A stretch of DNA of 64,000 nucleotides from Streptomyces caeruleatus (GTDB lineage Bacteria > Actinomycetota > Actinomycetes > Streptomycetales > Streptomycetaceae): positions 615,861 to 679,860 of the forward strand of contig NZ_KQ948926.1 in NCBI RefSeq assembly GCF_001514235.1, in the 5' to 3' direction. The notes under the pieces are model-generated. The model was not told the origin of the DNA. It was given only the letters and a program-made list of their open reading frames with translations, and did not search any database. The position numbers and the translations under genes are program-made. Positions 8,753-17,759 of this stretch are shown here, piece by piece. Numbering within the stretch: the first letter of the stretch is position 1; the number at the start of each line of letters is the position of its first letter.

Positions 8753-8836
8753 GGGCATTCCCAGGCCGTCCGGCGTTTGAGGACGAGGCCCGAAGGGCCG
8801 ACAGCGGGGGCCTGGGGGCGGCAGCCCCCAGGGGGC
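8753..8836. repeat. Dispersed intergenic repeat, family A copy 1
   Basis: Contains the block TCCGGCGTTTGAGGACGAGG followed by GGCCCGAAGGGCC and a CTGGGGGC/GCCCCCAG hairpin. Almost the same sequence occurs in the opposite orientation at 36078-36160. Both sit between convergent gene ends. No reading frame inside. Confidence 0.8.
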
Positions 8837-8843
8837 GCGCGCC

Positions 8844-9599
8844 CTAGGCAGCGAGTCCCAGCGCAGCCATCCGCTTCGTATGCGCCTCAGTGATCCGCGA
8901 GAACATCTTCCCGACCTCCGCGAGATCGAACCCGTCCGCGACCCCGCCCACCAGCATCGTCGACAGCGCGTCCCGGTCGGCGACCACCCGCTGCGACTGC
9001 GACAACGCCTCCCCCATCAACCGCCGGGCCCACAGCGCGAGCCGCCCACCCACGCGAGGATCCGCGTCGATCGCCGCCCGCACCTTCTCCACCGCGAACG
9101 ACGCATGCCCGGTGTCGTCCAGCACCGCCAGCACCAGCCCACGCGTGTCCGAATCGAGCCGAGCCGCGACCTCCCGGTAGAAGTCACTGGCGATCGAGTC
9201 ACCGACGTACGCCTTGACCAGCCCCTCCAGCCAGTCCGAAGGCGCCGTCTGCCGATGGAACCCGTCGAGCGCCGCGACGAACGGCTCCATGGCCTGCGTG
9301 GGCTCCGCCCCGATCTCGGTGAGCCGGTCCCGCAGCTTCTCGTAGTGGTGGAACTCGGCGGACGCCATCTTCGCCAGCTCCGCCTTGTCCGCCAGCGTCG
9401 GCGCCAGCTTGGCGTCCTCCGCCAGCCGCTCGAACGCCGCCAGCTCCCCGTAGGCCAGCGCGCCGAGCAGATCCACGACAGCGGCCCGGTACTGCGGATC
9501 GGCGGAGGCCCGCGCCCAGTCCTGGGCGGCGACCCCGGTGTGCTCGGCGGGGGTGTCGGTGGGGTCAGGGACGTCGGAGGTGTTGTCAGGCGTCGTCAT
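8844..9599 (-). CDS. Ferritin-like fold protein (Rv3210c-type)
   Basis: 251 residues, mostly helical. The central part has regularly spaced Glu/His residues ('AFERLAEDAK', 'ASAEFHHYEKLRDRL', 'DDTGHASFAVEKV'), consistent with a di-iron ferritin-like four-helix bundle related to the MiaE-like hydroxylase group. A GTG nine bases further upstream (to 9608) is an alternative start; neither has a clear ribosome site. The location beside the helicase matches Rv3210c of M. tuberculosis. Substrate unknown; divergently oriented from the helicase. Confidence 0.85.
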   Translation of the reverse strand: MTTPDNTSDVPDPTDTPAEHTGVAAQDWARASADPQYRAAVVDLLGALAYGELAAFERLAEDAKLAPTLADKAELAKMASAEFHHYEKLRDRLTEIGAEPTQAMEPFVAALDGFHRQTAPSDWLEGLVKAYVGDSIASDFYREVAARLDSDTRGLVLAVLDDTGHASFAVEKVRAAIDADPRVGGRLALWARRLMGEALSQSQRVVADRDALSTMLVGGVADGFDLAEVGKMFSRITEAHTKRMAALGLAA

Positions 9600-9888
9600 G
9601 AAGCGCACAATAGCCCGCTCACCGTGTCACGGAAGTCCCTGGTCAATCACTGTGACGCCGACTACGTGACCAATTCGGCCATCGCATGTGCGCGTTTCCG
9701 GGGTATGGTGGTAATGCGCCCGCTGAGTACTCAGACGTATCTCGACGGGCCGCGCGTTATGAGGATGCCCGGTCGGTGGCCCGATCGGCTCCGACCCGAC
9801 AGCCCTCCCCGGCCGTACGGCACTCTGCGTACGACGACCGGAGGGACACCCTCAGCGGTACGAGCGCTAGAGCGTCGGCAGTGGTCCC

Positions 9889-12762
9889 GTGCCCTACGGC
9901 CAGCCCGTAAGGCAGCCGACGTCCCCGGCACGGTCCGTCAAGACCCCCGCGCTCGCCTCGCACCGCGCACACAGAAGAGGCAGCACCCTGACTACGACTT
10001 TCCGAGAGCTCGGAATCCTTCCCGAGACCGCCGAGGCCCTTGAGGCCGTCGGCATCGTGAACCCCTTCCCCATTCAGGAGATGACCCTCCCCGTCGCCCT
10101 CTCCGGCACGGACGTCATCGGCCAGGCCAAGACCGGCACCGGCAAGACGCTGGGCTTCGGTCTCCCGCTCCTGGAGCGCGTCACCGTCCCCGCCGACGTG
10201 GAGGCCGGGCGCGCCAAGCCCGAGGCCCTCACCGACGCCCCGCAGGCGCTCGTCGTCGTCCCCACGCGCGAGCTGTGCCAGCAGGTCACCAACGACCTGC
10301 TGACCGCGGGCAAGGTGCGCAACGTACGCGTCCTCGCCATCTACGGCGGCCGGGCCTACGAGCCGCAGGTCGAGGCCCTCAAGAAGGGCATCGACGTCGT
10401 CGTCGGCACCCCGGGCCGGCTGCTGGACCTCGCGGGCCAGAAGAAGCTCGACCTCAAGCACATCAAGGCGCTCGTCCTCGACGAGGCCGACGAGATGCTC
10501 GACCTGGGCTTCCTGCCCGACGTCGAGAAGATCATCGACATGCTGCCGGCCCGCCGCCAGACCATGCTGTTCTCGGCGACCATGCCGGGCGCGGTCATCG
10601 GCCTCGCGCGCCGCTACATGTCGCAGCCGACCCACATCCGCGCCACCTCGCCCGACGGCGAGGGCGTGACCGTCGCGAACATCGCGCAGCACGTCTACCG
10701 CGCACACAACATGGACAAGCCGGAGATGGTCGCGCGCATACTGCAGGCCGACGGCCGGGGACTGGCCATGGTCTTCTGCCGTACGAAGCGCACCGCGGCC
10801 GACCTCGCCGACCAGCTCCAGCAGCGTGGCTTCGCCTCCGGCGCCGTCCACGGCGACCTCGGCCAGGGCGCCCGCGAGCAGGCCCTGCGCGCCTTCCGCA
10901 ACGGCAAGGTGGACGTCCTCGTCTGCACCGACGTCGCCGCGCGCGGCATCGACGTCGAGGGCGTGACGCACGTCATCAACTACCAGTCCCCGGAAGAGGA
11001 GAAGACGTACCTGCACCGCATCGGCCGTACGGGCCGCGCGGGCAACACGGGTACGGCGATCACCCTCGTCGACTGGGACGACATCCCGCGCTGGCAGCTC
11101 ATCAACAAGGCGCTGGAGCTGGACTTCAACGACCCGCCGGAGACGTACTCCACGTCCCCGCACCTCTTCGAGGACCTGAAGATCCCCGCGGGCACGAAGG
11201 GCATCCTGCCCCGCTCGGAGCGCACGCGCGCCGGGCTGGCGGCGGAGGAGCTGGAGGACCTCGGCGAGACCGGCGGTCGTGGCGGCCGCGGTCGCGGCGG
11301 CCGAGGCGGCCGGGACGAGTCCCGTTCGTCCTCGCCGGAGCGCGAGCGCTCGGCACGCACGCCGCGTCGCCGCCGCCGTACGCGCGGCGGGGCCGCCCTG
11401 GACGGGACGTCGGCGCCGGCCGGCGGTCCCGCGACGACGGACGAGACCGTCGAGCCCACCACGGCGGAGGCCGTGACCGCGCCGCGCACCCCGCGCCGCC
11501 GTCGCCGCACCCGCGGCGGGGCCGCGGAGCCGACCGCCGCCGTGCCGGCCACGTCCCCCGAGCCCACGGAGGCCGCCGAGGCGGCCGTCGCCACGGCGGA
11601 GGGCCCGTCCCCCCAGGTCACCGACGAGGCCCCGGCGAAGCCGCGCCGCCGTCGTACCCGCAAGTCGGCGGAGCCGCAGGCGACTTCGGCCGAGACGACG
11701 ACGGCGACCGTGACGGCGCCGGAGCCCGAGGCCGCCAAGCCCTCGGAGACCGCGAAGGTCGCGGAGGCCGTCCAGCCGTCCGAGGCCGCTACGGCTTCCC
11801 AGGTCGCGGAGTCCGAAGAGGCTCCCGCTCCCGCCGCCAAGCCGCGCCGCCGCACCCGCAAGGCGACGGCCGCGGCGGAGACCGCCGTCGACACGGCCGA
11901 GGCCACCACCGAGGCCGCGGCGGAGACCCCGGAGGCCGCGGAGACCAAGCCGCGCCGCCGCACCCGCAAGGCGACGGCTGCCGCCGAGGCCGCCGTCGAC
12001 ACGGCCGAGGGCACCACCGAGGCCGCCGCGGAGACCCCGGAGGCCGCGGAGACCAAGCCGCGCCGCCGCACCCGCAAGGCGACGACCGCGGCGGAGACCG
12101 CCGTCGACACGGCCGAGGCCACCGAGGCCAAGCCCAGGACGCGCCGCACCCGCAAGACCGCGGCGCCCGCCGAGGCCGCCGCCCCGGCCACCGCCGACAT
12201 CCCGGCCCAGACGGCCCAGGAGCCGGAGGCCGCCGAGGCCAAGCCCAAGGCGCGGCGCACCCGCAAGGCGACCGTCAGCGCCGAGGCCGCCGTAGACACG
12301 GCCGAGGCAGCCGAGGCCAAGCCGACGGCGCGCCGTACGCGCAAGGCGGCGGCGCCCGCCGAAGCCGCCGTGGACACGGCCGAGGGCACGGAGGCGAAGC
12401 CGCGCCGGACCCGCAAGGCCGCGGCGACCGTCGCGGAGCCGGAGGCCGCCGAGGCCAAGCCGCGCCGGACCCGCAAGGCGACGGCCACCGCGGAGGTCGC
12501 CGTGGACACGGCCGAGGCAGCCGAGGCCAAGCCCAAGGCTCGCCGTACCCGCAAGGCGACCGCCGCCGCTCCGGCCGCCGACATCCCGGCCCAGGCCACA
12601 CAGGAGCCGACGGCCACGGAGGCGCCCGCGCCTCGCCGCCGTACCCGCAAGACCGCGGCGACGGCGACGACCGTGGAGGCCGCCGACGGCACGGCCGAGG
12701 TGAAGCCCAAGGTGCGCCGCACCCGCAAGGCCACGGCAGCCACGGAGCCCGCGGAGAGCTGA
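9889..12762 (+). CDS. DEAD-box ATP-dependent RNA helicase (RhlE type) with long RTRK repeat tail
   Basis: An RNA-remodelling ATPase. Core motifs are all present in order: Q motif 'NPFPIQ', motif I AKTGTGKT, PTREL, TPGR, DEAD, SAT, ARGID and HRIGRTGRAG. After about residue 470 the protein becomes a 480-residue Ala/Glu/Lys/Arg tail in which RTRK or RTRGG recurs 14 times between acidic-alanine linkers, resembling histone-H1-like nucleic-acid-binding tails. Start uncertain: GTG 9889 is the longest standard start but lacks a ribosome site. The conserved protein begins at 'TTTFRELGI', directly after a CTG (9988-9990) that has AGAAGAGG 7 bases upstream. Orthologue by position: Rv3211. Ends at a strong terminator. 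Confidence 0.93.
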   Translation: MPYGQPVRQPTSPARSVKTPALASHRAHRRGSTLTTTFRELGILPETAEALEAVGIVNPFPIQEMTLPVALSGTDVIGQAKTGTGKTLGFGLPLLERVTVPADVEAGRAKPEALTDAPQALVVVPTRELCQQVTNDLLTAGKVRNVRVLAIYGGRAYEPQVEALKKGIDVVVGTPGRLLDLAGQKKLDLKHIKALVLDEADEMLDLGFLPDVEKIIDMLPARRQTMLFSATMPGAVIGLARRYMSQPTHIRATSPDGEGVTVANIAQHVYRAHNMDKPEMVARILQADGRGLAMVFCRTKRTAADLADQLQQRGFASGAVHGDLGQGAREQALRAFRNGKVDVLVCTDVAARGIDVEGVTHVINYQSPEEEKTYLHRIGRTGRAGNTGTAITLVDWDDIPRWQLINKALELDFNDPPETYSTSPHLFEDLKIPAGTKGILPRSERTRAGLAAEELEDLGETGGRGGRGRGGRGGRDESRSSSPERERSARTPRRRRRTRGGAALDGTSAPAGGPATTDETVEPTTAEAVTAPRTPRRRRRTRGGAAEPTAAVPATSPEPTEAAEAAVATAEGPSPQVTDEAPAKPRRRRTRKSAEPQATSAETTTATVTAPEPEAAKPSETAKVAEAVQPSEAATASQVAESEEAPAPAAKPRRRTRKATAAAETAVDTAEATTEAAAETPEAAETKPRRRTRKATAAAEAAVDTAEGTTEAAAETPEAAETKPRRRTRKATTAAETAVDTAEATEAKPRTRRTRKTAAPAEAAAPATADIPAQTAQEPEAAEAKPKARRTRKATVSAEAAVDTAEAAEAKPTARRTRKAAAPAEAAVDTAEGTEAKPRRTRKAAATVAEPEAAEAKPRRTRKATATAEVAVDTAEAAEAKPKARRTRKATAAAPAADIPAQATQEPTATEAPAPRRRTRKTAATATTVEAADGTAEVKPKVRRTRKATAATEPAES

Positions 12763-12772
12763 TCTCCCGTAC

Positions 12773-12809
12773 GACGGCCCGGTCCCGCCCAGCGCGGGGC
12801 CGGGCCGTC
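12773..12809 (+). terminator. Hairpin terminator of helicase gene
   Basis: A 16-base stem (outer arms GACGGCCCGG and CCGGGCCGTC, inner 6 pairs with one wobble) around a 5-base loop, beginning 10 bases after the stop. Confidence 0.8.
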
Positions 12810-12864
12810 GGCGTTCCCGGACCGGTGGGTGGGGGTCTGGCGGCGCACCGGCTACCCTCCCCCC

Positions 12865-13767
12865 GTGACCACCGAACCCGCCTTCACGCCGCCCCCGAAC
12901 GCCCGCGCCTACCCCCTCCCCACCTCCCGCGGCACGTTCGCCGTCGTCGACTCCCCGGTCGCCCCCGGCGTCGAGCCCCGAGGTGTCGCCCTGCTGCTCC
13001 CCGGGTTCACCGGCAGCAAGGAGGACTTCACGCTGATGCACGAACCGCTCGCGGCGCGCGGCTACCGTACGGTCGCCGTGGACGGGCGGGGCCAGCACGA
13101 GTCGGACGGTCCGGAGCGCGACGAAGCCCCTTACGCGCAGGGCGAGTTGGCCAGGGACGTGCTCGCGCAGGCCGCGGCCCTCGGCGACCTCGGCAGCCCG
13201 CTCCACCTCTTCGGTCACTCCCTCGGCGGCCAGATCGCCCGGGCCGCCGTCCTCCTCGACCACACGCCGTTCCGCTCGCTGACCCTGATGGCGTCGGGCC
13301 CCGCGCAGATCTCCGACTCCCAGCAGCAGCGCGTGAAGCTGCTGCGGGACGCGCTCGGGGTGATGAACATGGCCGAGACATGGGAGGCGATCCTCGCGAT
13401 GGGCCCGCCCGAGGAGGTCGGCGGTCCGGCACGCGGCATCGGCGGCCAGGAACTGCTGCGCCGCCGCTGGCTCGGCACGAAGCCCGCGCAACTCCTCGCC
13501 ACCGGGCGTCAGTTGTGCACGGAGCCGGACCGCGTCGACGAACTCGCGGCCCTGCCGCTGTCGTTCCACGTGCTGTCCGGCGCCAGCGACGACACCTGGC
13601 CGGTCCCGGTCCTCGACGAGATGGCCGCCCGGCTGAACGCCCGGCGCACGGTCATCCCCGGCGCCGAGCACTCCCCCAACGCCGACCAGCCCCTGCGCAC
13701 GGCCCAGGCGGTCGCGGACTTCTGGGACACCGTGGACGACGGGGGCGTACGCGCGACCGAGGCCTAG
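12865..13767 (+). CDS. Alpha/beta hydrolase fold protein
   Basis: 300 residues. Nucleophile elbow GHSLGG, oxyanion region 'LLLPGFTGSKEDF', Asp in 'VLSGASDDTWP' and His in 'IPGAEHSPNADQP' give a full catalytic triad. GTG 12865 is taken as start because a TACCCT -10 box ends 6 bases before it and no ribosome site exists, so the mRNA is probably leaderless. Substrate unknown; a lipase, esterase or lactonase role is possible. Converges with the NYN gene. Confidence 0.9.
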   Translation: MTTEPAFTPPPNARAYPLPTSRGTFAVVDSPVAPGVEPRGVALLLPGFTGSKEDFTLMHEPLAARGYRTVAVDGRGQHESDGPERDEAPYAQGELARDVLAQAAALGDLGSPLHLFGHSLGGQIARAAVLLDHTPFRSLTLMASGPAQISDSQQQRVKLLRDALGVMNMAETWEAILAMGPPEEVGGPARGIGGQELLRRRWLGTKPAQLLATGRQLCTEPDRVDELAALPLSFHVLSGASDDTWPVPVLDEMAARLNARRTVIPGAEHSPNADQPLRTAQAVADFWDTVDDGGVRATEA

Positions 13768-13780
13768 CCCCTGTCCGGGC

Positions 13781-14683
13781 CTAGTACTGCGCCTGAAGGT
13801 GCTCCCAGAACCCGTCCCGCAGCGCCCGCCGCAGATCCGACTGGCCGCGCAGCGAGTACTGGAGCAGCCCTTCCGCCTCGACCAGCAGGTCCTGGTCGAC
13901 GGAGCCGGGCAGGTACGGGTGGCCGGGCAGCAGTTCCACGAGTGACTCGCGGCCCCGTGCCGCGAGCCACTTCGCCGCGATCTGCGCGCCGACGAAGCGG
14001 ACGTCCTCCCGCGTCGGCCGGGACCCGGCGCCCTCGTAGGCGGCGGCCGTGCGCCGGGCGACGTACGGCTTGAAGAAGTCGAGGTCGAGGGTGCGCTGGC
14101 TGTCGACCTCCCAGAGCAGCGGTTCGGCCTGGTTGCGCCCTTCCGGTGCCTCGATGCCCCACAGGTGCACCCGCGCCCCGTACCCCTGCGCCGCCTCGAC
14201 CGCGGACACCAGGTCCTCGTCGCCGCCGAGCAGGGCGGCGTCGCTGATGGCCCGGTGTCTGGCCAGCGACTCCAGATCGGTCCTGATCAGTGAGTCGACG
14301 CCCTTCTGCTGGTTGTTGGCGTTGAGGTTGCCCAGGCGGACCTTCACATCGGGGAGCTCGGCGATCGACTGCTGTTCCGCCGTGTGGATACGGCGCCGCG
14401 CGCCGTCGTACCAGTAGACGCGCAGCAGCCTGCTGTCCGCGAAGATGGTGCGCGCCCGGTCGATGAGCGCCTCGATCAATCCTTCGGCGTCCACGTCGAA
14501 GGCCCGGCGGTCCTCCGTCCCGGCGACCAGCCGTCCCGCGGCCGCGTAGAGGTAGCCCGCGTCGACGAAGATCGCATGGGTCGAGGGCGTCTTCGCCACC
14601 TCGGCGAGCATGCGTTGCAGCAGCTCGTTGGTGTGGTCGATGCGGGCGGCGAGTGCCGCGAGGTCGTCGTTCATCGCTTCCAT
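13781..14683 (-). CDS. NYN-domain (PIN-like) putative ribonuclease
   Basis: 300 residues. The NYN/LabA-like domain is recognisable: 'AIFVDAGYLYAAAGRL' (first acidic residue), 'RVYWYDGA', and 'DAALLGGDEDLVSAVEAAQ' with clustered acidic residues, a metal-dependent PIN-fold active site. The C-terminal third is helical and unassigned. Start set at ATG complement 14681-14683; ATG 14674 or GTG 14698 are alternatives with no decisive ribosome site. Family knowledge suggests RNA cleavage or toxin-like nuclease activity; the target is unknown. Confidence 0.88.
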   Translation of the reverse strand: MEAMNDDLAALAARIDHTNELLQRMLAEVAKTPSTHAIFVDAGYLYAAAGRLVAGTEDRRAFDVDAEGLIEALIDRARTIFADSRLLRVYWYDGARRRIHTAEQQSIAELPDVKVRLGNLNANNQQKGVDSLIRTDLESLARHRAISDAALLGGDEDLVSAVEAAQGYGARVHLWGIEAPEGRNQAEPLLWEVDSQRTLDLDFFKPYVARRTAAAYEGAGSRPTREDVRFVGAQIAAKWLAARGRESLVELLPGHPYLPGSVDQDLLVEAEGLLQYSLRGQSDLRRALRDGFWEHLQAQY

Positions 14684-14883
14684 TGTCCCGGCGGTCACGC
14701 TGCGAACACAACCGGTCCCGGTCGGTCCCCCCCTTGATCGCACGACGACCGCTTACCGGTCAGTAGTTAGTCGTTCGAAAAATTTCTTTAGCGTAGGGAA
14801 TGTTTGTAACACGCACCCCGTTGCATACGTGTGTAACCCCAGTAGTTCTCCGCAGGAGGATGACCAGACGAAGGGAGAAGCCC

Positions 14884-15036
14884 ATGCGCTTCGAAATCAT
14901 GCGACTCGACGAGTTCGACGGAACCCCCGTGGACAGCACCGTCGTGGACGCCGCCTCCGTCAACCGGATCGTTCAGCAGGCCGCCGCTATCGGGCAGCGA
15001 CTCTGGATCCGACCGGCCGAGACCACGGCCTCATAA
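14884..15036 (+). CDS. Conserved 50-residue hypothetical protein
   Basis: ATG 14884 follows AAGGGAGAAG at good spacing. An in-frame ATG at 14860 abuts an AGGAGG and is too close to use it. The peptide has two parts, an N-terminal 'MRFEIMRLDEFDG' and an amphipathic helix 'SVNRIVQQAAAIGQRLWI'. It has no signal peptide. I recall near-identical small proteins in other streptomycetes but no function. The 140-base upstream stretch is AT-rich for this genome (poly-A/T around 14775-14790), consistent with a strong promoter. Confidence 0.8.
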   Translation: MRFEIMRLDEFDGTPVDSTVVDAASVNRIVQQAAAIGQRLWIRPAETTAS

Positions 15037-15062
15037 CAGACGCGGATCACCGCGGAAGCTTC

Positions 15063-15100
15063 GAAGCCCCCGTACGGCACTCAGGCCGTGCGGGGGCTTC
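15063..15100. terminator. Bidirectional hairpin terminator
   Basis: GAAGCCCCCGTACGGC (15063-15078) pairs with its complement ending 15100 with one wobble over 16 positions and a 6-base loop. Placed between the convergent 50-residue gene and the MarC gene. Confidence 0.8.
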
Positions 15101-15114
15101 GCGCATACGCCGGG

Positions 15115-15720
15115 TCAGGCGCCCTTGATCACCTGAGTGACGCCGTTGATGATCTGCTGCACCGCGATGGCCGACAGCATCATGCCGGCGAGCCGCGTCA
15201 CCAGGACCACGCCACCGTCCTTGATGACCCGGATGATCAGCAGCGAGTACCGCATCACCAGCCACAGCACCACGTGGATGGCGAGGATCGCCGTCCAGAC
15301 CGACACCTGCGTGGCGACACTGCCGGCCTTCTGCACGGCCAGGATGACCGACACGATCGCGCCCGGCCCGGCCAGCAGCGGCATGCCCAGCGGGACGAGG
15401 GCGACATTGACGTCCTTGGTCTGCTTCGGCTCGTCCGTCTTGCCGGTGAGCAGGTCGAGCGCGATCAGCAGGAGCAGCAGCCCGCCCGCGATCATCAGCG
15501 CGGGCACGGAGACATGCAGGTAGTTCAGGATCTGGTGCCCCAGAAGCCCGAACACCGTGATCACCCCACCCGCCACACAGACGGCCTGAAAGGCCATCCG
15601 CCTCTGCACCTTGGCCGGCCGCCCGGCGGTGAGCGCGAGAAAGATCGGGGTGATCCCGGGGGGATCCATGATGACGAAGAGGGTCAGGAAGAGAGAGCCG
15701 AAGACAGCGAGGTCGAACAT
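15115..15720 (-). CDS. MarC-family integral membrane protein
   Basis: 201 residues with six hydrophobic segments and the MarC/UPF0056 hallmark 'FVIMDPPGITPIF' near the N-terminus, repeated in spirit by 'PLGMPLLAGPGAIVSVIL' in the second half. ATG complement 15718-15720 chosen; AAGG lies about 10 bases upstream. Reading further upstream in frame gives non-protein-like sequence overlapping the PHP gene. Function of the family is unclear despite the historical name (multiple antibiotic resistance). Confidence 0.93.
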   Translation of the reverse strand: MFDLAVFGSLFLTLFVIMDPPGITPIFLALTAGRPAKVQRRMAFQAVCVAGGVITVFGLLGHQILNYLHVSVPALMIAGGLLLLLIALDLLTGKTDEPKQTKDVNVALVPLGMPLLAGPGAIVSVILAVQKAGSVATQVSVWTAILAIHVVLWLVMRYSLLIIRVIKDGGVVLVTRLAGMMLSAIAVQQIINGVTQVIKGA

Positions 15721-15881
15721 GCGTGGTGGGCCTTGCGAGGTGAGTGAACGCGCGGTGGTCAGGCAGCGCGGGGCTACAGCCGCTGTGCCGCTACCGCTGT
15801 GGGCAGTCGTTCCGCGGGGCGGAACGGGTGGGCACAGCCGACAGCGCCGGGTGCCTCGGAACGGACGTGAAGGTGGCCGAC

Positions 15882-16739
15882 CTAGACCCCGCCGGTCCCC
15901 GGGACGGGAAACGCTCCGGTGGCCCGCCGCGTGATCTCGCCGTACACCTCGGGATCCGTCGTGTACTCGCCGAGCACGCACGTCTTGCGGCTGCCGTGGT
16001 AGTCGCTGGACCCGGTCGTCAGCAGCCCGAGCTCCTTGGCGAGCCCGCGCAGCCGCGCCCGGGTGTCGGGGTCGTGGTCCATGTGGTCGACCTCGATGCC
16101 GTCGAGCCCGGCCGCGGCCATCTCCGCGATCACGGCCTCCGGCACCGTACGGCCCCGCTTGCTCGCGGCGGGATGCGCGAACACCGTCACCCCGCCCGCG
16201 GCCTTGACCAGCCGGATCGCCTCGAACGGGTCGGTCTCGTGCTTCTCCACGAAGGCCCGGCCGCCGTCGGCCAGCCAGTCCTCGGTAAAGGCGTCCCCCA
16301 CGGTCGGTACGACGCCCAACTCGACCAGCGCGGTGGCGACATGCGGCCGCCCGACCGACCCCTCACCGGCGATCCGCAGCACCTGTTCCCAGGTGACGGC
16401 CACACCCAGCTCGTTCAGCTTCCCGACCATGCCCTGCGCCCGCGGCACCCGGTCGTCCCGCACCAACTCCCGCTCGGCGAGCAGCGCGGGCTCCTCCGGG
16501 TCGAACAGATAGGCCAACATGTGCATGCTGACCCCACCGACCCGACAGGACAGCTCGGCACCCGTGACAAGGGTCAGACCCTCTGGCAGAGCGCCGATGG
16601 CCTCCGCATACCCACGGGTGGTGTCGTGATCGGTGAGCGCCACCACGTCCAGCCCGGCCGCGGCAGCATTCCGCACCAGCTCGCCCGGCGTGTCCGTCCC
16701 GTCGGAAGCGGTGGAGTGGGTGTGCAGATCGATACGCAC
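15882..16739 (-). CDS. PHP-domain metal-dependent phosphoesterase
   Basis: 285 residues. The N-terminal motif 'RIDLHTHSTASDGTDTP' and 'VALTDHDTTRGY' supply the paired His/Asp ligands of the PHP metal centre; further ligands are 'TGAELSCR', 'VFAHPAA' and 'TTGSSDYHG'. This resembles the 3',5'-nucleoside bisphosphate phosphatase/RNase AM (YciV) branch, so phosphate release from nucleotides is the likeliest role; that is inference. GTG start with a TGGAG site upstream. The 160 bases after its stop up to MarC hold no gene. Confidence 0.9.
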   Translation of the reverse strand: MRIDLHTHSTASDGTDTPGELVRNAAAAGLDVVALTDHDTTRGYAEAIGALPEGLTLVTGAELSCRVGGVSMHMLAYLFDPEEPALLAERELVRDDRVPRAQGMVGKLNELGVAVTWEQVLRIAGEGSVGRPHVATALVELGVVPTVGDAFTEDWLADGGRAFVEKHETDPFEAIRLVKAAGGVTVFAHPAASKRGRTVPEAVIAEMAAAGLDGIEVDHMDHDPDTRARLRGLAKELGLLTTGSSDYHGSRKTCVLGEYTTDPEVYGEITRRATGAFPVPGTGGV

Positions 16740-16850
16740 TACGCGAACTCCAGACGGGTGACGACACGGACGGGGCCGCTCAAGGATAACCGCATTTTCA
16801 ACGACCTCATGTCACACCCGCACAGCGCGAGAGACCCCTACACGCACCCA

Positions 16851-16911
16851 CCCCAGGGGCGCGGGGCTGCGACATGTGCGGCTCCGCCGCGTGGGCGCGA
16901 CCAGCCACAGA
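16851..16911. repeat. Dispersed intergenic repeat, family B copy 1
   Basis: Reverse-oriented copy: AGGGGCGCGGGGCTG, then GCGGCTCCGCCGC, then GCGCGACCAGCCAC. Matches 21799-21863 and 56227-56290 in inverted orientation. It lies in the 217-base gap between the PHP start and the DUF6758 stop, which otherwise holds nothing recognised. Confidence 0.75.
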
Positions 16912-16956
16912 CGACCCGCAGCCGCCACACCAGAGCCGCCCCCTCCCCCGTAGGCG

Positions 16957-17598
16957 CTACGGCCCAAGCAAGCGCGGCGACAACGCTCCGCAGGGCACCA
17001 ACTCCACCTCGGCCCCCGCATCCCGCAGATCCGTCAGCACCAGCTCGTCGTACATCAGCAGCCCCGACTGCTCGGGCCACATGACCGCCCACAGCCACAT
17101 CCCGAGCGCCTCTCCCGCGAACACGGCACGATCGTCGGGCGTACCCGAGACATGCCACAGCGGCGTAGGACGCCCGGCGGCCAGCACCTTCGCTTGGGGT
17201 GGCTTCTCGACGTTCATGTACGACCCCGGATCCGGACCGTCGATGCCGGCATAGCGCGCGCCGAGCCCCACCCCGAGTTCCTCGGCGACCAGGATCAGCT
17301 CGCCCATGCCGCCGAGCGGGCCGGGTCCGGAGCAGGCCACGGCCGTCGCGCGACCTCCGGTGCGGTCGTCGCCGGCGCTGGCGACACCCGTGAAAAGCCA
17401 GCCGATCGGCAGCGGCCACGGCATCCAGACCGGCACCTGCGTGCGATGCACGACCACGCCGAGGGCCTCGACGCTGGGCGGGATCACGGGCTGCACCGGA
17501 TGCACGGTGCCGTGCACGTCGCACTGCCAGGTGTCGGCGAAGAGTCCGGGAGCCCTGACCCGGCCACCACACTTCGGGCAACTGGGTTCGCCCCTCAT
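16957..17598 (-). CDS. DUF6758-like conserved protein with zinc ribbon
   Basis: 213 residues. It opens with a short zinc-ribbon-like pair, CPKCGG and a later 'WQCDVHG', then continues as a soluble alpha/beta protein containing 'SGPGPLGGMGELILVAEELGVG' style glycine-rich turns. I recognise it as a conserved Streptomyces family placed next to a PHP gene, without known function. ATG at complement 17596-17598. Divergent from the MFS transporter gene with a 161-base shared region. Confidence 0.85.
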   Translation of the reverse strand: MRGEPSCPKCGGRVRAPGLFADTWQCDVHGTVHPVQPVIPPSVEALGVVVHRTQVPVWMPWPLPIGWLFTGVASAGDDRTGGRATAVACSGPGPLGGMGELILVAEELGVGLGARYAGIDGPDPGSYMNVEKPPQAKVLAAGRPTPLWHVSGTPDDRAVFAGEALGMWLWAVMWPEQSGLLMYDELVLTDLRDAGAEVELVPCGALSPRLLGP

Positions 17599-17688
17599 GG
17601 GCCCCCACGGTCCTACCCCTTCTGCGTCACGTCAAGGACGATCACCCGTCCGGACGGAACCGATTCGCCGGCCCCATATAGATGTAGC

Positions 17689-17716
17689 TTGCATTAATTA
17701 GACTAGCTAACATACT
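17689..17716 (+). promoter_or_regulatory. AT-rich promoter of the MFS gene
   Basis: TTGCAT (17689-17694), 16-base spacer, CATACT (17711-17716). The spacer carries TTAG/CTAA inverted arms (TTAGACTAGCTAA). Such AT-rich palindromes are typical operators for MarR-like regulators of efflux pumps, but no such regulator gene is adjacent. Confidence 0.5.
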
Positions 17717-17759
17717 ATGTGTAACTGCCAGCTACCTCGGACCGGATGGGAGAAACGGT

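Noticed and set aside
9757..13671. 1304-codon open frame on the minus strand
   Set aside because: It is antisense to the helicase repeat tail and the hydrolase. Its Arg/Gly/Leu-rich composition mirrors the GC-biased codons of the real genes, and it has no motif or start site.
14860..14883. ATG 14860 after AGGAGG as start of the 50-residue protein
   Set aside because: The ribosome site abuts the codon with no spacing; ATG 14884 has a proper site.
16740..16956. Insertion sequence remnant
   Set aside because: Only a short family B repeat is present; no transposase fragment or terminal inverted repeats were found.
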